Below are positions 45,101 to 52,486 of a stretch of 64,000 bases of DNA, in pieces; position 1 is the stretch's first letter, and each line of letters opens with the position of its first letter. The position numbers and the translations under genes are program-made. A model generated the notes under the pieces. It saw nothing but the letters and a program-made list of their open reading frames with translations, was not told the DNA's origin and made no database searches. Origin of the DNA: Chitinimonas_A lacunae (GTDB taxonomy: Bacteria; Pseudomonadota; Gammaproteobacteria; Burkholderiales; Chitinimonadaceae); NCBI RefSeq assembly GCF_042650885.1, contig NZ_JBHSBU010000001.1, forward strand, positions 1,674,001 through 1,738,000. The letters run 5' to 3'.

Positions 45101-48100
45101 CCGCTCCGTCGCCAGCGAACCAGCGTCATGACCGCTGCCCGCCGGCAACAGCGTAAGCGAGCTGGCATCGAGCGCAATCAAGCCAGCCCTGGCCAGTACG
45201 GCCAGGCCACCGTCCAGCACGCCCAGCCGCGCCGGATCGACCCGGGCTGCCAGCGCCGCGCGCGATTCGGGCCGGCCGGGCTCGCGCAGGACGTCGTAAT
45301 GGTTGCGGAGGAGATCGAGAAAGCGCCGCTCGGCGTAGTGGTCGATGCGTCGGTAGATCGCGTCGGCATCGAGCCTTCCTCCAGGCAGCACCGGCTCGCG
45401 CCAGTGACGTTTACGCTGGAAGGGATAAGGCGGCAGATCGACCCGGCGTCGGCCGGGGCCGGCATAGCGGGGCCAGTCAACGCGATGACCACGCGCCGCC
45501 AGCGTCGCCAGCACTTCGGCCAGCGTGTCGGCGGCGGCCTTGCCGCGTCGGACCGAGGCAAGCCAGGCGTTGTCAGGAGACGGTGGCGCGGCCGGACGCT
45601 CAAGCCCCAAGGCGCTCAATACCGCCGCCGGGCCGATCTCGACATAGCTGTAGCCAGGCGTCTGGCCGAGCCGGCCCAGCGCCGCATCGAAACGGACCGG
45701 GGCCACGATCTGGCGGGCGAAATAGCCCGGGTCGAGCACTCGGCCGAGGTAGTCCTCGCCGTCGACGCTGGAAATCCAGTGGCAGCACGCCGGTTGATAG
45801 TCAACTTCCGCACAGCACTGGGCAAATGCCTCGGCCGCCGCACTCATCAGCGGACTGTGGAAGGCATGCGACACCTGCAGGCGGCGTGCTTGCCGGCCAA
45901 CCGGGCCCAGCCCGGCTAACAATTCCTCCAGCGCATCCGTTTCGCCCGACACCACGACACGCTGCGGACCATTGAAAGCCGCCAGCGCCAGCCGTCCGCC
46001 ATAGGGCGCGATGGCCGCTTCGGCGCTTGCGGCATCGAGCGGCAGCGCGGCCATCGCCCCGCCTTCGGGCAAGGCCGCCATCAGTTCGCCACGCTGACGG
46101 ACCAGCCACAGCGCATCGGCAAATTCCAGCACCCCGGCAGATACGGCCGCGGCAAATTCGCCGATGCTGTGCCCCACCACGGCGTCGGGCTCGATGCCCC
46201 AGTGGCGCCACAGCTCGGCCAGCGCCGCCTCAAAGCAGAAGATCGCCAGTTGCGCCCGATCGGTCTGCGCCAGGGCCGCCGCGTCGCTCGACGCGTCGAG
46301 CAGACCGGCCAGCACGCCCGGGTGGCCATCGGCCTGTAGCAGCGACTCGGCCAGATCGAGGCTGCGCCGGAACACCGGTTCGCTGTCGTACAACTGGCGG
46401 GCCATGCCCGGGTACTGGCAGCCCTGGCCGGTAAACAGGAAACACAGCCCGGCCGCCTCTCCCTGGCCCGTCCGGCGATACGGACTGGCCGGATCGGTCA
46501 GCGCCGTCGCCAGCGCAGCCGGCTCATCGCCCCAGACGCTCAAACGCTCGGCAAACGACTGCCGACTGCCATGGCTGCTGAACAGCAGATCGGCCGCGGC
46601 CGCACGGTCGGTGTGCGCCAAGGCAGCGGCATAGCGTCCGGCCAGCGCCGTCAGCGCTTCGCTGGTCGGGGCCGACAGCACCAGCAGCAGGGGCCGCTCG
46701 GGCGGCGCCAGCACGGGCATCGGCTGGTCCGGCACCTCGACCACCACATGGGAATTGGTACCGCTGAAGCCAAACGAGCTGACCGCCGCCACCCGCCGGC
46801 CCTGCCGCGCCGGCCAGGGCCGCAGGCCGGTCACCACCTCAAGCGGCAGCGTCGACCAATCGACCCGGCTGCTTGGCGGTTCGGCATGGAGACTGGCCGG
46901 TATCCGGCCCGCCTCCATCGCCAGCACCACCTTGCATAGCGAGGCGATACCGGCTGCGGCCTCCAGATGACCGATCTGCGATTTGACCGAGCCGATGGGC
47001 AGCGGCGTCTGGCGCGAACCATCGCGTTGCAGCACTTCCGCCAGCGCTTCGAGCTCAATCGGATCGCCAATCGGCGTGCCGGTGCCATGGGCTTCGAGAT
47101 AGTCAATATCGGCAGCCCGGCAAGCCGCGCGCTGCCACGCCTCCTCGATCACCCGCGACTGCGCCGCGCCATTGGGCGCGCTGAAGCCGGTGCTCGCCCC
47201 ATCCTGATTGAGGGCCGTGGCGGCAATCCGGGCCCGTACCCGCCGGCCGCCCGCCGCGGCATCGCTTTCGCGCTCCAGGATCAGTACGGCACAGCCTTCG
47301 GCCCGTACATAGCCGTCGGCCTGATCGGAGAAGGTATGGCAGCGGCCGGTCGGCGACAGAATGCCGGCCTTGGAGAAATAGACATACAGATGCGGCGTCA
47401 GCAGCGCATTGACCCCGGCCACCACCGCCAGCTCGCATTCGCCCTGGCGCAGCGCCTGGACGGCCAGATGGAGCGCCACCAGCGAGGACGAGCAGGCGGT
47501 ATCCACCGCCATATTGGCGCCCTGCCAGCCGAAGAAGTAGGACAAGCGGCCGGCGGCGGTGCAGTCCATCGCGCCAGCGGCGCTGTAGGGGTCGAGCGTG
47601 GCCAGATCGTTGCCGTAGAGCGTGGCCGTCTTGTAATCGTCGGTACTGAGCCCGGCATAGACCGCCACTCGCCGCCCCTTGAGCGACAAGGGCGGAAAGC
47701 CGGCGTTTTCCAGGGCTTCCCAGCACACTTCGAGCAGCAGGCGCTGCTGTGGATCGAGCGCGCTGGCTTCTTTGGGGGTCAGACGGAATAGACGGGCGTC
47801 GAAGTCACGCAGATCCTGCCCTTCGATAAAGCCGCCCCAACGGCTGACGCTCTTGCCAGGCGCCGCCCGGTCGGGGTGATACCAGGCCGCAGCGTCCCAG
47901 CGCTCGGGTGGAATCGGTCCAATCGGGTCGCGGCCCGATTCGAGCAGCGCCCAGTACGCGGCAGGATCGTTGGCGCCACCGGGAAAGCGGCAGGCCATGC
48001 CGACAATCGCCACCGGGGCGTCGCCGGTCGATTCCCTGGGCGTCGCCACCGTGGCGGTCGGTTTCACGGCGGCCAGCTCAGCAAGCAACAAGGCGGGCGT

Positions 48101-49294
48101 CGGGCAGCGATAGGCCAGCGTGGCCGGCAGTACCCGGCCCAGCCGTGCGGCCAGCGCCCGGGTCAGGGCCACGGTCTGGACCGAGCTGAGGCCAAGCTCT
48201 CCCCAGCTGGTCTCCAGCGCCTCTGCCAGCGGCACGGGCCGGCCCACCGTTTCGGCCAACGCGGTTTCGAGCGTGGCTGTCAGCGCGGCCGTGTCGGGCG
48301 TTGGGGTGTCGGGGGAGGCGTGGTGCGAGTCGGACACGGCAGCAGGACGCTCGGCCAGGGTGGCCAGCGTGTCGTCGAGCAATGCCACGCCCTCTTCGCG
48401 GTGCAGAGTGGGCAGAACCGGCAGCAGCAGCCGTTGGGCACCGAACAGATTGGCAATGTGCTGAGCAAGCACCGGGTGCGGGCCGACTTCGATCACACAG
48501 CCGGGACGCAGCCGGCCAAGCAGCGTGGCCGCTTCGACGAAACGGATGGGCTGGCGGATATGCCGCGCCCAGTAGCCGCCATCGAGCGTCTGGCCCGGCA
48601 GGACTGTGGCCTCACACGAAGACAGAAACGGTACGGCACTGGCGCGCGGTCGCAGCGCCGTCAGTTGCGCCATGAAGTCGGGCAGGCCTGCTTCGACCGC
48701 CGCGCTGTGAAAAGGCAGACTGACACTGAGCAGCCGGTGCGACACGCCTTCGTGCTCAAGCCGCGCCAGCAGCGGCATCAGCGCGTCGTCGTCGCCTGCG
48801 ACCACACTGGCACCGGGGCCGTTGATGGCGGCAAGTTCGAGCCCGCGACAGTCGCGCAGCCGTGCGGCCACCGCTTCGGCGTCGAGCGCCACATGGAGCA
48901 TCCGCCCAGGCGGCGTTGCCCGCATCAGCTCACAGTGGGCGCTCACCAGCCGGGCTGCGTCATCGAGCGTCAGCGCATCGGCCGCGACCGCCGCCGCCAC
49001 TTCGCCGGCGCTATGACCCAGCACCATGGCCGGGCGTACGCCGTGGGCAGACAGATAGTCGGTCAGGGCAAGCTGGATGGCAAACGTGGCCGGGTAACTG
49101 AGCGTGGTGTCGTCCCAGTCGGCCTTGCCGTCGCCGAGCAAAAGGCCGGTCAGACGAAGATCGGAGTACGGCGCAAACGCCGCGTCCACCTGTTCGAGAC
49201 GACGGCGGAATCCGGCATCGCGTCGCGCCAGCGGGCGCGCCATATCGGGCCAGTGGGCGCCGACGCCCGAGTATACGAATGCCACATCGCGCAC
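39176..49294 (-). CDS. hybrid PKS-NRPS: AT-ACP-KS-AT-cMT-ACP-AMT-C-A-PCP
   Basis: Starter synthase, about 3,372 residues. Domains: loading AT (~5-300, GHSAGE); ACP (LGLSS); KS (~425-850, DTACSSS, EAHGTGT, GHLEAAAG); AT (~875-1230, GHSIGE and HAFH, a malonyl type); C-methyltransferase (~1310-1655, LEVGTGTGS); ACP (LGLDSL); Ala/Pro linker; class III aminotransferase (~1865-2300, PLP Lys in TYGKIVGGGLP); C (~2330-2760, HHIVVDGL); A (~2780-3265); PCP (GGDSI). There is no ketoreductase, so the beta-keto group should be transaminated. The layout from KS onward resembles McyE of microcystin synthesis. The A code is DILQLGVIWK (Gly-like). The expected product is a 3-amino-2-methyl acyl chain joined to Gly. 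GTG 49294 is chosen for the GAGGGGG before it. Confidence 0.94.
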   Translation of the reverse strand: MRDVAFVYSGVGAHWPDMARPLARRDAGFRRRLEQVDAAFAPYSDLRLTGLLLGDGKADWDDTTLSYPATFAIQLALTDYLSAHGVRPAMVLGHSAGEVAAAVAADALTLDDAARLVSAHCELMRATPPGRMLHVALDAEAVAARLRDCRGLELAAINGPGASVVAGDDDALMPLLARLEHEGVSHRLLSVSLPFHSAAVEAGLPDFMAQLTALRPRASAVPFLSSCEATVLPGQTLDGGYWARHIRQPIRFVEAATLLGRLRPGCVIEVGPHPVLAQHIANLFGAQRLLLPVLPTLHREEGVALLDDTLATLAERPAAVSDSHHASPDTPTPDTAALTATLETALAETVGRPVPLAEALETSWGELGLSSVQTVALTRALAARLGRVLPATLAYRCPTPALLLAELAAVKPTATVATPRESTGDAPVAIVGMACRFPGGANDPAAYWALLESGRDPIGPIPPERWDAAAWYHPDRAAPGKSVSRWGGFIEGQDLRDFDARLFRLTPKEASALDPQQRLLLEVCWEALENAGFPPLSLKGRRVAVYAGLSTDDYKTATLYGNDLATLDPYSAAGAMDCTAAGRLSYFFGWQGANMAVDTACSSSLVALHLAVQALRQGECELAVVAGVNALLTPHLYVYFSKAGILSPTGRCHTFSDQADGYVRAEGCAVLILERESDAAAGGRRVRARIAATALNQDGASTGFSAPNGAAQSRVIEEAWQRAACRAADIDYLEAHGTGTPIGDPIELEALAEVLQRDGSRQTPLPIGSVKSQIGHLEAAAGIASLCKVVLAMEAGRIPASLHAEPPSSRVDWSTLPLEVVTGLRPWPARQGRRVAAVSSFGFSGTNSHVVVEVPDQPMPVLAPPERPLLLVLSAPTSEALTALAGRYAAALAHTDRAAAADLLFSSHGSRQSFAERLSVWGDEPAALATALTDPASPYRRTGQGEAAGLCFLFTGQGCQYPGMARQLYDSEPVFRRSLDLAESLLQADGHPGVLAGLLDASSDAAALAQTDRAQLAIFCFEAALAELWRHWGIEPDAVVGHSIGEFAAAVSAGVLEFADALWLVRQRGELMAALPEGGAMAALPLDAASAEAAIAPYGGRLALAAFNGPQRVVVSGETDALEELLAGLGPVGRQARRLQVSHAFHSPLMSAAAEAFAQCCAEVDYQPACCHWISSVDGEDYLGRVLDPGYFARQIVAPVRFDAALGRLGQTPGYSYVEIGPAAVLSALGLERPAAPPSPDNAWLASVRRGKAAADTLAEVLATLAARGHRVDWPRYAGPGRRRVDLPPYPFQRKRHWREPVLPGGRLDADAIYRRIDHYAERRFLDLLRNHYDVLREPGRPESRAALAARVDPARLGVLDGGLAVLARAGLIALDASSLTLLPAGSGHDAGSLATERAALLGRHPRMAGTLDLIDACLDAYPAILAGRLHPTEVLFPGGEMSRVAACYADNEVQDSYNRRVADVVAARLAGHPRRERLRILEVGTGTGSTTAAVRASLPADWHGRYLCTDISRGFFPYLQARLGQDATLEFALFDLEQPAAGQGLVAGEFDLIIANNVLHATADIVACLNNLRPLLAADGCLVLHEQVQPHGFVHLVFGIAPGWHRAVDRFRRLPDSPLLDLAHWHEALVEAGFRVEPVRDEASGQAVLLAMPDPVSSSLSSIAQEAFSMADPASLASSLSLVVGLIAQLTGLAADEVDADLSLLELGLDSLMLVQLGSQLERQHGLHATLAEFYEGLETARKIAGRLAETAPAAAAVAPPLQRAAPPATAAVPAPVLHAAPAAAPVMQPAAVPLDGSLQGVLALQLDAMSRLMQQQLSLLGHSAQPVVLQAAPAVQPAVAVQALQAPVVQPTEAERPAVPNFRSLKLDEDTLDQRQRRFVTELVERYTARTPGSRRLAQDHRRVLADWKNTLSFRYSLKEMMYPIASDRTEGSRLIDVDGNEYIDITMGCGIGLLGHSPASVVEAVQAQAARSFAIGPQTPLAAEVAAQVSRLTGMERVTFCNTGAEAVMMAVRLARAVTGRRKIVVFSGAYHGTWDGVLGVEHEGRVFPTGAGIPPGMVEDLLIVNYGTEEGLEQVRTHAHELAAVLVEPVQSRRPGFQPRAFLQSLREITAKSGTALIFDEMITGFRIAAGGAQEAFGIRADMATYGKIVGGGLPLSIVAGSARFLDAVDGGDWRYGDDSRPEHEVIYFGGTYVKHPLSLAAARAGLALIESSPTLYRDLNERTRRMAERLNSFFAAESVPITLNHFGSLFRFDGNGRYAALFQPIEMDLFALLLNLQGVYIWERRICFLSVAHSDADVERIITAVEQAVAQLRAGGFAFRSPDGPPPRKRSGPASPAQRRLFALNQLEGANTAYNVPLAIALHGPLDVAALEAALQGVFRRHDALRTRFFLDEQGVRQEVVAEAGLTLERASIEPAALTARLREFMRPFELGQAPLFRAVLFELGREHHVLAMDAHHIVVDGLSLNLIATELMALYQGKSLPRPLVQALDQSETAAPSPAGADYWRRQFASLPELLALPTDFPRPARRSQRGDDCYATLDAATTARLREAARQQRLPLFPVLLAAWSLLLQKMSGQDEVVVGVPVGGRSDERFAGTVGMFAQTLPLRLAGTVQSFVEHARQCHRVFLGALEHQDYPLEELLRALELQRDLSRNPLFDVMFIMENGEDRVYRLPGLRCETLTVSRGAAMFDLSMEAVEAEGGLQLRCEYATDLFRAETARRHLDLYLDLLRALPERLGSLTTELPFLSDVGRARQLSWGRGPDWTAAPATACAGIVAQVAERGAAIALVQGETQLSYRELLGRANQLAHTLRRRVALQANDRVALLCERTPDLLIGLLAILQAGAAYVPIDPDFPPERIAAMLEDSGARMVLGDAAALGRAVLPEMLPVQRIDRPDAGASDESPVTGIGPDDLAYVIFTSGSTGRPKGVMVRHRNAAAFFGQLGTSFGFAAGHRMLALTTVSFDIAALELLGTLWHGMTVVLASSREARDPATVLALLGEQQIDTLQLTPTRLAPLLALDGDGQLDRLETLLVGGEALSPALAARLATRPGRSFGVYGPTETTIWSSACLLDAASPCLGRALPGQQLFVLDRDGELLPEGAIGEIAIGGVGVSAGYLGQPELTDGRFVYRPALAEGPLYLTGDLGRWGADGRLYYVGRNDDQIKLRGTRIEPGEIEAALRHHPEVAEAAVTLRHDSTGEALLVAYLVLRGGMANGLDEATWRHWLAGKLPETMVPARFVALERLPQTPNGKLDRRALPEPAPRRAAEGARRVPATAAEAAVLQAFSEVLGVEAGLDDDYFVLGGDSIRALRLVARLHGAGFALSLDQIFSHPQAEALARQLTPLRQTATAEPTNPAGLAADELADLFR

Positions 49295-49488
49295 GCGGTG
49301 TCCCCCTCGTTGCAGCGTTGACTCTTGGTGTGGTGGATGGGGGTGGACAGCACGTCCATCCGGACACAAACCATTTCAAGACCCGGCGCCTGAGCACCTG
49401 CCGGCCTTGCGTCTCCCGTGCCAACCCGGCCTGTGCCGGCCGTCGGTCTGCCCGGTCTCCCTGACGCCTGTCCCACCCGAAGCAAGCT

Positions 49489-49523
49489 CACCGTCTGTAG
49501 TCGCGCAGCAGCCACAGACGGTG
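49489..49523 (-). terminator. hairpin after DUF697 gene
   Basis: CACCGTCTGT (49489-49498) and ACAGACGGTG (49514-49523) form a perfect 10-bp stem with a 15-base loop, starting 6 bases past the stop of the DUF697 gene. No U-tract follows on the minus strand, so termination may be partial. It separates this gene from the large synthase operon. Confidence 0.45.
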
Positions 49524-49529
49524 AAGGCC

Positions 49530-50111
49530 TTACGACTTCTTGACGTTCTCGACCACGTCCTTGCCGGCTTCCTTGGCTTCACGCACGAACTGCTTGCCTT
49601 CAGCAAAGGCCTTGCTGAAATGCGAAGACACCGAGCGCGGGTCGAAGTCGAGGAAGGTGCCGCCCGACTCGAAGTGCTGCACGAACACCTTGCCCAGGGC
49701 ATAGGTGGCGGCACCGGCAGTGATCGAGACCGCCGCGGCGCCGGCCAGTTGACCGACAAAGGGCACGATCTTCAGCACGCTGGCCACCGGCGCGGCAATC
49801 GCCACTGGGGCGTAGGCGCCGAGCACGGCGCCGATCAGCTTCTTGCCGAGTTGGTCGGTCAGCGACAGACCATAGAAATTGCCGAGCTTGCGCAGCAGAT
49901 TGAGCTGTACCCCGCTCAATGCCAGTACATCCACCCCCGGCACCGGAATCAGACCGACCGTCAGGGCCACGAGCGAATGGGTTTCGATGGTGCTGGACGT
50001 GGCGGCAATACGCTCGTCGAGCGAGAGGTTCCGAGCGGAAGGTTCGGAATGGTCATCTTGATTGGCATGTTGACCGGTTTGAACTTTCGTTTCGCGTGTT
50101 ACGGCTTCCAT
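49530..50111 (-). CDS. DUF697-like membrane protein
   Basis: About 193 residues. After a ~45-residue polar N-terminus come hydrophobic segments typical of the DUF697/YcjF family: HSLVALTVGLIPVPGVDVL, VLGAYAPVAIAAPVASVL, and TYALGKVFVQHFESGGTF, then a charged C-terminal helix. It is a paralogue of the C-terminus of the repeat protein at 20006-21610; both share TYA(L/I)G(K/Q)VF..HFE and a ..D.DP ending. ATG 50111 has AAGGAT upstream and is preferred to a longer frame. It lies just upstream of the PKS-NRPS gene on the same strand. Function in this setting unknown. Confidence 0.8.
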   Translation of the reverse strand: MEAVTRETKVQTGQHANQDDHSEPSARNLSLDERIAATSSTIETHSLVALTVGLIPVPGVDVLALSGVQLNLLRKLGNFYGLSLTDQLGKKLIGAVLGAYAPVAIAAPVASVLKIVPFVGQLAGAAAVSITAGAATYALGKVFVQHFESGGTFLDFDPRSVSSHFSKAFAEGKQFVREAKEAGKDVVENVKKS

Positions 50112-50965
<854 letters not shown>

Positions 50966-52486
50966 TCAGCCCCCTGTCTGCCATACCGCCCGCAGACGTT
51001 GCCACCATGACTGGTCCGGCTCTGCCGCTTCGGTGTGCTGACGAGGCTTGGCCGGGGCGCGGTCATGCTGGCCGACGCTGTCGCGCAGCACGGCCCGGTC
51101 CTGGCTGGTGCTCTGCGGGATCACCGCACTATGTCCATGCCGCCTGGGCTGCGCGGCCGCCACCACCGGCGCAGCAGCCGTGGCCGCGGTCGTGGCGGTC
51201 GTCGCATTGCTTGGCGTGGTGGTGGTCGCGGTGGCCGGGGTCGTTGCCGTACTGCTGGTGGATGACGTGGTACTGGCAGGTATCGTGGCAGTGCTTGAGT
51301 GGGCTGCCACCGTCGAATTGTTGTTCTGGTTGCCGGCAGCATGCGTCCCGCGCAGGCCATGGCCGCCCTCCTCGGTATTGAGGATCAGCGGCAGGCCGTT
51401 CTTGCCGTTGCCGATCACCACCACCTTGGCATTGGGCGAATTGGCCAGGGCCAGGGTGGCCTCGATGCCGCGCCAGCGCAGATAGGTGTCGGACATGGTA
51501 TTGCTGATGATTTCCTGGAAGTTGCGGATGCTCAGTGCCTCGATCCGCTTGCGTTCGGCTTCCTTCTCCTCGCGGGCGATCTTGAACACGAACTCCTCGA
51601 CCTCATGCGAGGCCACGGCCTTGCGCACGATGGCTTCCTGCACGCCCTTGGGCAGCGTGATCCCCTTGATCAGCACATCTTCGAGCACAAACCACGGAAT
51701 GCTGTTGAGGCACTTGTCCTTGCGATAGCCCGGGTCGAGCTTGGAGCACTGCAACTCGATGCGCCGCTGCTCCTCGATGGCTCGCTCGGCCGCCTGGACC
51801 AGCGAACTCGCGGCATCGGGGTCGATCCGCTTGAGTGCCTCGACCTCGTGCTTCAGGTCGGCCTTGTCGATCCGAGCCTGCGGGCTGTCGGGGTCGGGAT
51901 CGGGGTTGAAGTTGTTGCGCAGCTCTTCGCGCACCGTGCGGGCGATGGTCGACTGGATCACCAGTCGCCGCTCGGTATAGATCTCATCAGGGCGATAGAC
52001 CGACAGCACATCGCGGGCACGCGCCGTCACGGTCGGGTTGAGCAGGTCTTCCTCGTATTTGGGACCGACATACTTATGCAGCCGGCCCACCGAGCCACGC
52101 ACCAGCCGGTAGCGCCATACCAGATCGACCGAGATGCTGAGGCCATCGGATGACAACACCTCGATCTGCCGCTCGACCTGACGCAGGCGCAGGTCATAGA
52201 TCGCCACCTTGTCCCACGGCCAGGTGAAGATCGTGCCTTCGCTCTCGGGCATGCCTTCCTCGGTACCGCCAAGGAAACGCTTCCAGCGCACCCCGACATG
52301 ACCAGCCGGGATCGTATGGATGATCAGGGGCAAAGTGAAAATGATCAGCGCAAGCAGAATCAGACCGGCGATCAGCAGATCGTCACGGTAGCGGCGCAGA
52401 CGGACCTTGAGCCGATCCCAGAAACCGACCCGCCACGACTCCTCGGGCGGCAGTTGCAGCGGGTCCAGCACCAGTGGGCTATTCAT
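50966..52486 (-). CDS. SPFH/band-7 domain membrane protein
   Basis: A 506-residue protein. One transmembrane helix (~37-57) is followed by a band 7/prohibitin-like domain (HTIPAGHVGVRWKRFLGG, VEVLSSDGLSISVDLVWRYR, and the long helix FVFKIAREEKEAERKRIEAL). The last ~120 residues are low-complexity Thr/Ala/Ser/Pro and end in ...WWQRLRAVWQTGG. The ATG has an ideal AAGGAG 7 bases upstream and overlaps the exporter gene end by 8 bases, so the two are co-translated. SPFH proteins organise membrane microdomains; here it may stabilise the exporter or the synthase at the membrane. That role is inference. Confidence 0.85.
   Translation of the reverse strand: MNSPLVLDPLQLPPEESWRVGFWDRLKVRLRRYRDDLLIAGLILLALIIFTLPLIIHTIPAGHVGVRWKRFLGGTEEGMPESEGTIFTWPWDKVAIYDLRLRQVERQIEVLSSDGLSISVDLVWRYRLVRGSVGRLHKYVGPKYEEDLLNPTVTARARDVLSVYRPDEIYTERRLVIQSTIARTVREELRNNFNPDPDPDSPQARIDKADLKHEVEALKRIDPDAASSLVQAAERAIEEQRRIELQCSKLDPGYRKDKCLNSIPWFVLEDVLIKGITLPKGVQEAIVRKAVASHEVEEFVFKIAREEKEAERKRIEALSIRNFQEIISNTMSDTYLRWRGIEATLALANSPNAKVVVIGNGKNGLPLILNTEEGGHGLRGTHAAGNQNNNSTVAAHSSTATIPASTTSSTSSTATTPATATTTTPSNATTATTAATAAAPVVAAAQPRRHGHSAVIPQSTSQDRAVLRDSVGQHDRAPAKPRQHTEAAEPDQSWWQRLRAVWQTGG

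Noticed and set aside
39176..49294. Microcystin/nodularin or iturin-type synthase
   Set aside because: The KS-AT-cMT-ACP-AMT-C-A-PCP order is similar to McyE, but there is a separate loading AT-ACP, Gly codes instead of Glu, and no acyl-ligase start domain as in iturin/mycosubtilin.
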